64,000 nt of DNA from Gammaproteobacteria bacterium Gsub (GTDB lineage Bacteria; Pseudomonadota; Gammaproteobacteria; PS1; Pseudothioglobaceae), in the NCBI GenBank assembly GCA_002007405.1, contig JYIN01000002.1:124001-188000 (forward strand), in the 5' to 3' direction. Positions 53,287 to 60,849 of the stretch are shown in pieces. Within the stretch, counting starts at the first letter, position 1, and each line of letters starts with the position of its first letter. The position numbers and the translations under genes are program-made. A model generated the notes under the pieces. It saw nothing but the letters and a program-made list of their open reading frames with translations. It did not search any database and had not been told where the DNA came from.

Positions 53287-53324
53287 GCCAGAGCAGCAAA
53301 CCACTGATCACTCAAAACGGAACA
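53284..53324 (+). repeat. Prophage 41-bp repeat, copy A
   Basis: Begins TAGGCCAGAGCAGCAAACCA and ends GGAACA. It matches the two copies at 60765 and 60809 at about 35 of 41 bases. It sits just before the replication gene; the preceding bases AATGGAACAG also match. Confidence 0.85.
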
Positions 53325-53356
53325 AAACCGACCAATGACTAACAGAGACTAACCCA

Positions 53357-53959
53357 ATGACTAAAACGATGACTAAAACGATGACTAATAAAGTGATTAA
53401 ACAGGATACATTTGTATTTTTTCGGTCATTTTATGAGGCAGGGCAAGATTTAGACGATAAAAGCAGATTAGCATTTTATGACGCAATAGCAAACTACGCC
53501 CTAAACCATACAGAGCCTACCTTACAGGGGATTGAAAAGACTTGTTTTACTTTGATAAAACCTAACTTATTAAATTCTAAAAACCAATATTTAAACGGAA
53601 AGAAGGGTGGGCGACCAATGACTAATAACCCCCCTTTAGAAATGACTAAAACCTATAAGGATAAGGATAAGGATAAGGATAAGGATAAGGATAAGGATAA
53701 AAAAACAGCAAAAGCAATTTTTGAAAAATTCAGAAAATCTTATCGCGGAAGCAAAAGAGGTTTGGAAACCGAATTTGTAAATTTCAAAAAAAAGCACAAG
53801 GACTGGCGAGAAGTGTTGAAAGTCTTACCCACCACCGATGTGTCATTTTCTGGGGTTGCACAAAAATTTATCCCACATTTTCAAACCTACATAAATCAGA
53901 GGAGATGGGAGCAAGAAATATCAGGCACTGATTTATCAAGTGAGGTGTATCCACAATGA
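53357..53959 (+). CDS. Phage replication-initiator-type protein (DUF6291-like)
   Basis: 200 residues. The N-terminal ~70 residues (FVFFRSFYEAGQDLDDKSRLAFYDAIANYALNH) match the DUF6291-type domain found at the start of phage replication proteins. A lysine-aspartate repeat linker (about 101-114) encoded by tandem hexamers follows, then a C-terminal domain (FEKFRKSYRGSKRG...WEQEISG). The next gene is a helicase loader, the usual partner of an initiator. Three ATG codons in a row open the frame; the exact start is uncertain. Confidence 0.7.
   Translation: MTKTMTKTMTNKVIKQDTFVFFRSFYEAGQDLDDKSRLAFYDAIANYALNHTEPTLQGIEKTCFTLIKPNLLNSKNQYLNGKKGGRPMTNNPPLEMTKTYKDKDKDKDKDKDKDKKTAKAIFEKFRKSYRGSKRGLETEFVNFKKKHKDWREVLKVLPTTDVSFSGVAQKFIPHFQTYINQRRWEQEISGTDLSSEVYPQ
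53655..53700 (+). repeat. Hexanucleotide tandem repeat (ATAAGG)7
   Basis: Seven perfect copies of ATAAGG followed by ATAA, encoding Lys-Asp repeats inside the replication gene. Gain or loss of units keeps the frame and changes linker length. Confidence 0.95.
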
Positions 53960-54000
53960 AATTCAGTTGAACACTAAAAATTACCAAAGGAGTAAAAAAA

Positions 54001-54841
54001 ATGATAGAAGTTGGATCAATAGCGCAATACAAAAAAGAGTTAAAACGAATAGAAAAGCACAGAGAAAAAGGTGTTATATGTGATAGAAAATGTTGGTGTT
54101 GGGAACAGGAAAACGAAGTGAAGAACTTTATTGGCGGCGTGAATTGTGAATTTTTAATGAGTTTAAACCACAAAGCCCATAAACGCTGTGATAATCACGG
54201 TGATTATTACGGCTATGTATGCGATAAATGTTGTAAGGAGAGAGAAGTAAGGGAAGCTAAAGAAAAACGCCAAAAATTCATAATTGAGCAAATCGAAAAA
54301 CTGGATTTACCCAAGAGATTTAAAAACGCAGAATTTAAGAATTTTGAGACGAAAACCGATAAACAAAGGCAAGTTCCTAAGAGAAGTTAAAAACTACGCT
54401 AAAAAGGCTATTGTCGGCTCTCACAATGGCGGTTTTTTGTCTTTGTTGGGTGGCGTTGGCACTGGCAAGACATATTTAGCCTCAGCTCTTGCTAATAATC
54501 TTATTCGCAACGGTCTAACTGTCAAATATCAAACGACAAACCAAATCATCGCCACACTTACCGACGCAAAACGCAATTATGCAACTGATGTGTGGCGAGA
54601 AATTAACCGCTTAACCCAGTTTGATATGATTATTGTAGACGAAATAGGCACGCAAGACCCGAAAGATAATAATTACCTGTTTGAGTTGGTTAATAAATAC
54701 TACGCAGCTGTCAAACCAATGGTTTTAATCTCTAATTTTGGGCTTAAAAGTTTGGAGGCAAATACTGGCGAGCGTTTTGTTGATAGGATGAAGCACAACG
54801 GCACTGTTTTAGGGCTAGATTGGGATAGTTACAGAAAATGA
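54001..54841 (+). pseudogene. DnaC-like helicase loader, split by a frameshift
   Basis: The first frame (54001-54390) has a cysteine-rich zinc-binding-like region (CDRKCWCWE, CDNHGDYYGYVCDKCC) and ends after KDKQ-type residues; the second frame carries the AAA+ part with Walker A GGVGTGKTYLA and Walker B FDMIIVDEIG. Removing one C at the CC near 54378 joins them smoothly (VLREVKNYAKKAIVG), giving a normal DnaC-like protein of about 280 residues. The product would load the host replicative helicase. Real lesion or sequence error cannot be told here. Confidence 0.8.
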
Positions 54842-54963
54842 ACACCGATATTAAAAAAAGCCCTGTTTGGCAAATTGTTAAACGCTATTTTTTTTATAAA
54901 TTTGCATATTCTTTCATGATGTTTCTATTTTTAATTTTTTTAATTTTTTTGATAAAGGAGTAA
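54838..54963 (+). CDS. Small membrane protein, 41 residues
   Basis: ATGA overlap with the DnaC-like stop. A polar start (MNTDIKKSPVWQIVKRY) and one strongly hydrophobic span rich in Phe, Leu and Ile. No family recognised; could be a virion membrane or host-interaction peptide. Confidence 0.5.
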   Translation: MNTDIKKSPVWQIVKRYFFYKFAYSFMMFLFLIFLIFLIKE

Positions 54964-54966
54964 AAT

Positions 54967-55281
54967 ATGTCCAGAGCAAACCATCCAAATGTTTTAGTAA
55001 AAGGCTGCCCTTTTTGCCCGAAGGGGAGGTGGTATATAAGGCACTTCAATGGTAACGAGCAATGCACCCGTTACGCGACTTGCTCATGTGGCGGTCAAGT
55101 GCGGGCGAACAATAATCAATCAATTTTTTATGGTGACCCTGTAGATGACCCCCTAACGGGGCAACCCGACCCCCAGCCCGTAAAGGACACAGAAAATAAA
55201 CAAACCCAGCAACCTACTACAGGCAAACCCATAACGGATGATGGGATTGATGAAGGGACGGGCGAATGGATACCATTTTAA
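54967..55281 (+). CDS. Zinc-ribbon protein, possible late-gene activator
   Basis: 104 residues. The N-terminal half has cysteine pairs GCPFCPKG and CTRYATCSCGG, a zinc-ribbon arrangement resembling Ogr/Delta-type phage activators. The C-terminal half is polar and disordered (PDPQPVKDTENKQTQQ). PM2 also has a zinc-finger transcription factor (P14) for late genes, so a similar role is plausible but unproven. GATAAAGGAG supplies the ribosome-binding site. Confidence 0.6.
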   Translation: MSRANHPNVLVKGCPFCPKGRWYIRHFNGNEQCTRYATCSCGGQVRANNNQSIFYGDPVDDPLTGQPDPQPVKDTENKQTQQPTTGKPITDDGIDEGTGEWIPF

Positions 55282-55736
55282 ACCACCCATATAAAGAACC
55301 AACGCAGATAGCTGAGTTTAATGCGGTTGCCGAGTTAATCGGGTGTAAGCCATTGCATTATGAAAAACCAGAAACCCAAGAAAACAGCGAGCCGATAGAG
55401 GGCGTGGTGATGGATGAGAGCGAGCCACCGCCAAAAACCCAGCCGAGTTTTGATATCAAAGATATATTAAACAATGTATTTACCAGTGTTTTTAGCCTTA
55501 TGCCTCAATGGGGGGTTACGGTTAGAGAGGTAGATATGCTCTCTGAGGCGTGGGGCGGAGCGGTTGATTATTGGTTTCCAAGCCTTAATGAAAATTTAAC
55601 ACCTGCTAGCAATGCGTATTTAACCACTGCTATAGTTATAATGCCACGACTACTTGGCAAACAAGAACAACAATCACAAAGCAAACCCAAACCAACAGAA
55701 CAAACACAGACATTTGGTGATTTGAAAAATGAGTAG
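55266..55736 (+). CDS. Hypothetical prophage protein, 156 residues
   Basis: Starts inside the end of the zinc-ribbon gene (16-base overlap) and overlaps the ATPase gene by 8 bases, so the three are tightly coupled. It has a proline-rich middle, a helical segment (FDIKDILNNVFTSVFSLMPQWGVTVREVDML) and a Gln/Lys-rich tail. No family recognised. Confidence 0.65.
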   Translation: MDTILNHPYKEPTQIAEFNAVAELIGCKPLHYEKPETQENSEPIEGVVMDESEPPPKTQPSFDIKDILNNVFTSVFSLMPQWGVTVREVDMLSEAWGGAVDYWFPSLNENLTPASNAYLTTAIVIMPRLLGKQEQQSQSKPKPTEQTQTFGDLKNE

Positions 55737-56346
55737 AATAAATGAAAATGCGCCCATCAAGCATATAATTAGCAGCGGTAGTAGTGGCTCGGGTAAGAGT
55801 TATTACATTAAAAATTTGATTAAAAAACAAAACCCCTCGCGTTTGTTGGTCTGGGATACCGCTGATGAATTTGGTGGCGTCCCAGACATTAAGCGCGTTG
55901 ATAATATACAATCGCTTTATGGTGAGTTGATTAGAAATACGATGGGCAAATATCGCCTCGTTTGCGATGATGATCATTACACCGCTTTTACAAAACTTGC
56001 TAAAGCATGGGGTAATTGGGATTTGGGGGAAAGTGTGGTAGTGATAGAGGAAGGCGCTGCCGTTTCAAATATTGGCAAGTCAGCTAAGGGCGAATTGCAG
56101 TTGATAACGCAGGGGAGGAAATACGGAATATCTGTTTGCTACATTATTCAATCTCTAGCAGAAGGCAGTAAAACTGCGCTTAAAAATATCAACATTATTA
56201 GAATTGGCAGCTCTGATGAACTAGATATTAAATACTTGACTAACCGATATGGTAAAGATTTAGGCGACTCTGTGCGCTCGCTTAAAGGATACGACTATAT
56301 TGTTTTTGACAAAACAGAAAAGGAATTTGTTGTAACTAGGGCTTGA
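55729..56346 (+). CDS. FtsK/HerA-type packaging ATPase (PM2 P9-like)
   Basis: 205 residues. Walker A GSSGSGKSYYI is near residues 17-27, Walker B SVVVIEEGA near 101-109, and the sensor-like YIIQSLAEGS near 141-150. Small single-domain ATPases of this type package DNA in tailless, internal-membrane phages (PRD1 P9, PM2 P9). Position just ahead of the capsid genes supports this. There is no membrane segment. Confidence 0.78.
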   Translation: MSRINENAPIKHIISSGSSGSGKSYYIKNLIKKQNPSRLLVWDTADEFGGVPDIKRVDNIQSLYGELIRNTMGKYRLVCDDDHYTAFTKLAKAWGNWDLGESVVVIEEGAAVSNIGKSAKGELQLITQGRKYGISVCYIIQSLAEGSKTALKNINIIRIGSSDELDIKYLTNRYGKDLGDSVRSLKGYDYIVFDKTEKEFVVTRA

Positions 56347-56362
56347 TGTTATAATCCACCAC

Positions 56363-56680
56363 ATGAAAGCACAAATAACATTGGATATTAAAGCAGAATT
56401 TATCAGAGTCAATGGTGGTTATAACGCCATTGCTGATATTTTTGCCTGTGTTGGTACTGGTAGCACTAAAGCTCAAGCAGAAAAAAGCCTTAAAGAAGCG
56501 TTGAATTTGTCTATCAATTGGTGTATTGATAATAGAACATTATTTGAAGCATTGGAAAAAGAAGGCTTTAAACAAAAAGTGGTTATTCCAAAATCAGGTA
56601 AGGGAAAGAGCTATAAAAAATTACATTATGATATTCCTTTAAGTGGTTATGGTAAAGAAAAAGAAAGGTTATACGCCTAA
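56363..56680 (+). CDS. HicB-like antitoxin
   Basis: 105 residues with a HicB-type degraded-RNase-H core (AEFIRVNGGYNAIADIFACVGTGSTKAQAEKSLKEALNL). It is followed by and overlaps a HicA-like gene, so the pair forms a toxin-antitoxin module. Order is antitoxin first, the reverse of the classical hicA-hicB. Confidence 0.7.
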   Translation: MKAQITLDIKAEFIRVNGGYNAIADIFACVGTGSTKAQAEKSLKEALNLSINWCIDNRTLFEALEKEGFKQKVVIPKSGKGKSYKKLHYDIPLSGYGKEKERLYA

Positions 56681-56909
56681 AATCACACCAATTAAAGCTT
56701 TAAAACTTAAAAAAATTTTTATTAAACTGGGTTTTGAGGTTTTACAGGGCAGGGGCAGTCATATCGTTGTAACTGGTAAAAAAATACCGTTCCCTATCGC
56801 ATTTGGAAACCATCCGTCGTTTGATTTATCTGCAAAAACGGTAAAAATTCTTATAAAAAAAGCAAAAATCAGTAAAAAGCAATATCTAGACGCTTTTAAT
56901 TCTATTTAA
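56649..56909 (+). CDS. HicA-like mRNA-interferase toxin
   Basis: 86 residues from the ATG at 56649 (a GTG at 56643 is also possible). The dsRBD-like HicA core with the catalytic-type histidine is visible in LGFEVLQGRGSHIVVTGKKIPFPIAFG and the helix KTVKILIKKAKIS. HicA cleaves mRNA unless held by HicB. Its genes lie between the packaging ATPase and capsid genes and overlap by 32 bases. Confidence 0.72.
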   Translation: MVKKKKGYTPKITPIKALKLKKIFIKLGFEVLQGRGSHIVVTGKKIPFPIAFGNHPSFDLSAKTVKILIKKAKISKKQYLDAFNSI

Positions 56910-57037
56910 TTTTTCATTTATACCTCGTTACGGGTTATGCCCATTACGGGTTTTTGTTGTTTTTTTTAAAAAAAGTTTGATAATTAAAAATAATCTGTAT
57001 TGACGACAGGTTTTTTTAATAACAGGGTATATAAACA

Positions 57038-57157
57038 ATGACAAAAACGAATATGAAAAAATATGCGACTACAGCTGGAATTGTGGTCTTAACAATGGCA
57101 ATAGTTAACCGCGTGACAGCGGCTAAACCAATCAAGAAATTAGTATACGGGGGTTAG
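57038..57157 (+). CDS. Small one-span membrane protein before the capsid gene
   Basis: 39 residues: MTKTNMKKYATTAGIVVLTM, continuing AIVNRVTAAKPIKKLVYGG. One membrane span (about 10-23) and a basic end. It stops 3 bases before the capsid gene start. Membrane-containing phages encode many such peptides, so it is probably a virion membrane protein. Confidence 0.6.
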   Translation: MTKTNMKKYATTAGIVVLTMAIVNRVTAAKPIKKLVYGG

Positions 57158-57160
57158 TAT

Positions 57161-57958
57161 ATGAGTGTATCTAATTTACTAACGCTGCCAAGCGTGTCAA
57201 ATGTTGCGCCTGGTAACACGGCGACTATTGAGTGCCCAGTGGGCGGTCATACTTATGACAAAATCCACATTGAGCATAGCGTAGGTGGTGTTGACAGGAT
57301 TGAGCGGATTGAGTGTCTGATAAATGGTAAAGTGTTTCAAACATTTAGGTCGGCTACATGGCTCCGAAAATTAAATGAGTATAGAAATATAACTCAGGCT
57401 AACAATATTATCACCTTACACTTTGATATGCCTCATCTCAGACAACTAAACGATATTAAAAGTTTTGGCGTGGGTACGGCTGATGTTACTAATTTTCATA
57501 TCCGAATAGTGCTGGCAAGTAACGCCTCGAACCCCACGCTTAAAGCAACCGCACAGGTTTCGCAAGTTAAACCGCTCGGTCTCATAAATATAATCCGCTC
57601 GTTTCCAATAAGCACAAGCGTAGCTGGAAAAGTTGATATTGATAATCTGCCAAAAGGTGCCAGAATTTTAGCAATTCATCTAGAAAAAAGCGGCATTAGC
57701 CATTGTGAGGTCAAAGTTAATAACACCACTTACTATGAGGCGAGCAATGCGTTAAACACTTTACAACTTCAGCAGGCGACTCCCAGACCTCGCGACCCGA
57801 TGACCAATATATATAGTTTGGATTTCACGACTCAGGGCACACCAGCTGGTGCGTTAATTACTGAGGGAGTCCGTGATTTACGGTTGAAACCAACGGTTAG
57901 CAGTGCAGGCAGTATTGAAATGGTGGTTGAATATTGGGGCTTGTTAGGCTCAGCCTAA
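57161..57958 (+). CDS. Major capsid protein, corticovirus PM2 P2-like
   Basis: 265 residues, close to the 269 of PM2 P2, a double-jelly-roll capsid protein. The order of blocks agrees with P2 as I remember it: an N-terminal LLTLPSVSNVAPGN, alternating beta strands, ILAIHLEKSGISHCEVKVNN in the middle, and IYSLDFTT, VRDLRLKP and EMVVEYWGLL at the end. No signal peptide or membrane span. The flanking small membrane proteins and packaging ATPase support the assignment. Sequence similarity is modest, so structure-based comparison would be the decisive test. Confidence 0.78.
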   Translation: MSVSNLLTLPSVSNVAPGNTATIECPVGGHTYDKIHIEHSVGGVDRIERIECLINGKVFQTFRSATWLRKLNEYRNITQANNIITLHFDMPHLRQLNDIKSFGVGTADVTNFHIRIVLASNASNPTLKATAQVSQVKPLGLINIIRSFPISTSVAGKVDIDNLPKGARILAIHLEKSGISHCEVKVNNTTYYEASNALNTLQLQQATPRPRDPMTNIYSLDFTTQGTPAGALITEGVRDLRLKPTVSSAGSIEMVVEYWGLLGSA

Positions 57959-57968
57959 AGGAATTGAG

Positions 57969-58361
57969 ATGACAAGAGAATATACCCACGATGATTTTGA
58001 CAACTGGGGCATCACAGACGAATGGAGCGCTGAGAATTATTCAGGCGATGATTGGTGGGGTTTTTTTAATAATACCAACGAGACGGGCGACTGGGAAGAC
58101 CCAAGCACTGGAAACGGTGCAGGGTGGGATTTGTTTGGTAATTTGAATAATCTAGCTAGAGATTATTACAACTTTGATAGCAACCGCGCTATCCGCGGCG
58201 CCCGTTTGGAGCAAATTAGATTACAAGGCGCGATACCGCTGCCTAATAATAATCCTAATAATAATTTAAACCCGAATAGGGGCGGCAATAGCGACATCAA
58301 TTTAATAACGGCTGGCGCAATGGTTGTCGGTGTGTTGCTTTTACTAAACATGGGGAAATAA
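57969..58361 (+). CDS. Putative virion membrane protein, 130 residues
   Basis: An acidic, aromatic-rich N-terminal region (DDFDNWGITDEWSAENYSGD), an asparagine-rich linker (NNNPNNNLNPN) and one C-terminal membrane span (about 111-128, ITAGAMVVGVLLLL). This is the layout of a capsid-to-membrane bridging protein. It begins 10 bases after the capsid gene. No homologue recognised. Confidence 0.6.
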   Translation: MTREYTHDDFDNWGITDEWSAENYSGDDWWGFFNNTNETGDWEDPSTGNGAGWDLFGNLNNLARDYYNFDSNRAIRGARLEQIRLQGAIPLPNNNPNNNLNPNRGGNSDINLITAGAMVVGVLLLLNMGK

Positions 58362-58570
58362 TGCCGCTCCTCCTCCCGTTATTATTTTTGGGCAGCGCCG
58401 GTTATGCTGTCAACGATCTAACAGGCTGGATCGGCAGGGACGATGGAACCCCGCCTATCATTCACCAAAACAATTTACCAAGCAGTAGCGTGCTTGTTAA
58501 AAATGCACTTACTTTGGGAGTGGTAGGGGTGGTAGGTTTTTACGCTTACAAAAAAATAAAGAAATCTTAA
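58361..58570 (+). CDS. Putative virion membrane protein, 69 residues
   Basis: Two hydrophobic segments: residues 2-17 (PLLLPLLFLGSAGYAV) and about 46-63 (VKNALTLGVVGVVGFYAY), with a basic KKIKKS end. Start and previous stop overlap (TAATG), so translation is coupled. Confidence 0.6.
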   Translation: MPLLLPLLFLGSAGYAVNDLTGWIGRDDGTPPIIHQNNLPSSSVLVKNALTLGVVGVVGFYAYKKIKKS

Positions 58571-58580
58571 AAAGGGTTTA

Positions 58581-58790
58581 ATGTTTGAACAACTGGCGGG
58601 TAGAGCAATTAGCGGGGCAATCGGGGGTAGTGGCTCTAAACCACAAGCACTGCACTCGCGAACAGGCACAACTGGAGTAAATATTGGTGGTTTTAGCGTT
58701 GGAAATTATGAAAGTGAGACTGTTAAAATGGTCAAGTATGCAGCTGTCGCCGTGGTGGCGGTTGTTGTTTTTAGGAAAATATTGAAATGA
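58581..58790 (+). CDS. Putative virion membrane protein, 69 residues (glycine-rich)
   Basis: A glycine-rich N-terminal half (GRAISGAIGGSGS) and one C-terminal membrane span (about 49-66, VKYAAVAVVAVVVFRKIL). It overlaps the following gene by 4 bases (ATGA). Confidence 0.6.
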   Translation: MFEQLAGRAISGAIGGSGSKPQALHSRTGTTGVNIGGFSVGNYESETVKMVKYAAVAVVAVVVFRKILK

Positions 58791-59152
58791 TAGAAATTCA
58801 CGCTACTCTTGCAGATAATGTATTTTTTGATTCGCTCGGCGGGACGATGGGTGACGATATTGACAAGGCGCTGTTAACCAGACAGCTGGCGGAAGGAATC
58901 GCTGGCGCTTACGATGTCAGGTTGGACGATAAGCATATTGGTAGCGCCATTATGCGGACTGAGGAAACTGATTTAGTTATATGTTGTTACGCAGGAAAAG
59001 AGGCTAAAAAATTTACAGAGAAGGTAAAAGAGATAGCGAGATTAAACGGATTAAAACGAGTTCGCTTTCACACCTCGAGGAAGGGAGCGGATAGGTTTCT
59101 GCTAAACACGGATTTTGAAAAAATGGAAACAGTCTATGGGGTTGTGCTATGA
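58787..59152 (+). CDS. Hypothetical structural-block protein, 121 residues
   Basis: A soluble alpha/beta protein (DDIDKALLTRQLAEGIAGAYDV; DLVICCYAGKEAKKFTEKVKEIARLNGLKRVRFHTS). No membrane span, in contrast to its neighbours. It has no cysteine pattern of zinc type. It is coupled at both ends by 4-base overlaps. Unknown role, possibly assembly. Confidence 0.55.
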   Translation: MIEIHATLADNVFFDSLGGTMGDDIDKALLTRQLAEGIAGAYDVRLDDKHIGSAIMRTEETDLVICCYAGKEAKKFTEKVKEIARLNGLKRVRFHTSRKGADRFLLNTDFEKMETVYGVVL

Positions 59153-59517
59153 GTGGGGGGAGTTCGTCAAAAAGCACTAGCCAAACATCCACTACGACGG
59201 TTAATAATTCGTTGCAGGGAATTGACGGGGACGCTATAGTCATCAATGGTAACGAGAACACCCTAACAGACCATGGAGCGGTTGAAAAAGCCTTAGATAC
59301 AACACAGCATATATACGACGAAACGATTGATTTGATTAGGCAGCAAAACGCTAACACGCTTAAATACGGGGAGGACGCGACAGAAAACGCGCTAGATTTT
59401 GCGAGCAATATAAGTAAGCCAAGCGATGAACGGACTACCGATAGTATTATTAAATACACGGGCATCGCACTAATAGGCGTTGTCGTCTCTAAGGCATTCA
59501 ATCGGGCTGTGCCATGA
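59149..59517 (+). CDS. Putative virion membrane protein, 122 residues
   Basis: A Ser/Thr-rich beginning (MSGGSSSKSTSQTSTTTVNN), a helical middle (about 43-85) and a C-terminal membrane span (about 101-116, YTGIALIGVVVSKAF). Overlaps the next gene by 4 bases (ATGA). Confidence 0.58.
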   Translation: MSGGSSSKSTSQTSTTTVNNSLQGIDGDAIVINGNENTLTDHGAVEKALDTTQHIYDETIDLIRQQNANTLKYGEDATENALDFASNISKPSDERTTDSIIKYTGIALIGVVVSKAFNRAVP

Positions 59518-60134
59518 GGCATTACCTTCAAACTTTGGCACTTAGGCAGGAAACTGATTTAGCGGTTGTCGGCGATTTTGTGTATGTATATTCAAGCACT
59601 GGTGATGTTTTAATAGATATTGGGGACGATACTGTGATTATGGAAACCAGCGCAACTTACCGCGCTCCCCATATCTTTGATAAAATCCGCATTAAAAATA
59701 ATCATACTGGCACGAATAAAATAAATCTGATCATCGGCATGGGCGAATATTCACCAGCGCCCAAACTGGGTGGCATTTTACAAACAGAAACAAAAAGCGG
59801 TAGCGGACAGATTTACAAGACGATAGACATTGACGGCGACCCAACAAAGATTTTGGATTTTAACGCAGACCGTTTGTTTTTTAGTATTGAAAATAAAACG
59901 GGGTCGGTATTAAAGATAGGAGGCGTTGATGTGTTACAAGCATTTATTGAAGTTGACACAGGTGCAAAATATAGTGATAGTTTTGCTCCAACAAGTGAGG
60001 TTTGGGTTGTTGGGGAAGGCAAGGTATCAATTGCAAGTAAATACAAAACTCAGCAGGCAATCATAGGGTTAAGAAATTTAACAGCCAACGGCTCACCATT
60101 AGTAGCCAATGGGGATAATTTAGTTAGTTTTTAA
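59514..60134 (+). CDS. Putative minor capsid or vertex protein, 206 residues
   Basis: Beta-rich, no membrane span. Features such as GDVLIDIGDDTVIMETSATYRAP and KINLIIGMGEY suggest jelly-roll-type strands. By position in the late operon it is a candidate for a vertex or spike-base protein. No homologue recognised. Confidence 0.5.
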   Translation: MRHYLQTLALRQETDLAVVGDFVYVYSSTGDVLIDIGDDTVIMETSATYRAPHIFDKIRIKNNHTGTNKINLIIGMGEYSPAPKLGGILQTETKSGSGQIYKTIDIDGDPTKILDFNADRLFFSIENKTGSVLKIGGVDVLQAFIEVDTGAKYSDSFAPTSEVWVVGEGKVSIASKYKTQQAIIGLRNLTANGSPLVANGDNLVSF

Positions 60135-60151
60135 AAAAAAGGAGTAAAGAA

Positions 60152-60757
60152 ATGGCAAATTTAGAGTTAAGAAGCCTCCCGCTGGAATCAGAAGGGACGC
60201 CCATAGGAGTAAAAAGTGATGGGAGCGCTATAAGGTTGAACGGTCGGAATAAAGTTTTACAGACCTTATTCGTTGAACAATCCGACGAATTGACGACTAC
60301 CAGCATAATTCCAAAAACTGACGACCTCCCGACAATTGCTCAGGGAGTTGAGATAATGAGTGTTGATATTACCCCTCAAAGTCAATCAAGCGCTCTGATT
60401 TTTGCAATATCTGTTTATGGAAGTGAGGGTGAGATTAATACAGGTAATGATTATAATAGAAATAGTAATATAGTTTTTCCGTTGTTTAAAGATGATGTAT
60501 TGATCGCCGTGGGGGTCATGAGCACAACATCTGGGGACGCTGGTAACAACTCAAATTGGGCTTCCTTATCTTTCAATGTAAAACATCAGCAAGGTGATGT
60601 TAATACATCTACATACTCCCTGCGCGGAGGCTGTAATCATGGCGGCTTTAACCATTTATCATCCACTAGGGATGTTGGACAAGCGGCTGGAAATAGTAAT
60701 AGCCATTATGGCAGCAAAACCTCATCAACCATGGTTATTCAAGAGGTTGCTATTTAG
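60152..60757 (+). CDS. Putative receptor-binding spike protein, 201 residues
   Basis: A compact N-terminal section, then a beta-rich, Ser/Asn/Gly-rich C-terminal region (TYSLRGGCNHGGFNHLSS, GNSNSHYGSKTSS) typical of phage spike or fibre tips. It is preceded by AAAAAAGGAG. Immediately after the stop lie two tandem 41-base repeats, which could promote exchange of this gene. The spike role is inference. Confidence 0.5.
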   Translation: MANLELRSLPLESEGTPIGVKSDGSAIRLNGRNKVLQTLFVEQSDELTTTSIIPKTDDLPTIAQGVEIMSVDITPQSQSSALIFAISVYGSEGEINTGNDYNRNSNIVFPLFKDDVLIAVGVMSTTSGDAGNNSNWASLSFNVKHQQGDVNTSTYSLRGGCNHGGFNHLSSTRDVGQAAGNSNSHYGSKTSSTMVIQEVAI

Positions 60758-60764
60758 GGCACAT

Positions 60765-60849
60765 TAGGCCAGAGCAGCAAACCACCAGCCAGTCAAAATG
60801 GAACAGTATAGGCCAGAGCAGCAAACCACCAGCCAGTCAAAATGGAACA
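60765..60849 (+). repeat. Prophage 41-bp repeat, tandem copies B and C
   Basis: Copies at 60765-60805 and 60809-60849 are identical over 41 bases, with a period of 44. Copy C runs into the first codons of the DUF1353-like gene. A diverged copy A lies at 53284-53324 before the replication gene. Confidence 0.92.

Noticed and set aside
53650-53700. Possible CRISPR-like repeat array
   Set aside because: It is a plain hexanucleotide tract inside a coding frame with no spacers.
54001-54841. Two separate genes instead of one broken helicase loader
   Set aside because: The first frame contains the beginning of the DnaC-like protein up to KNFE, and the second continues exactly there after removal of one base; neither part alone is a known protein.
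55729-56346. Host chromosome-partition or conjugation ATPase
   Set aside because: At 205 residues with no membrane domain, and placed among capsid genes, a viral packaging ATPase fits better.
56931-56960. Rho-independent terminator between hicA and the capsid genes
   Set aside because: The GGG/CCC stems around 56932-56950 are only three base pairs, although a T-rich run follows; too weak to call.
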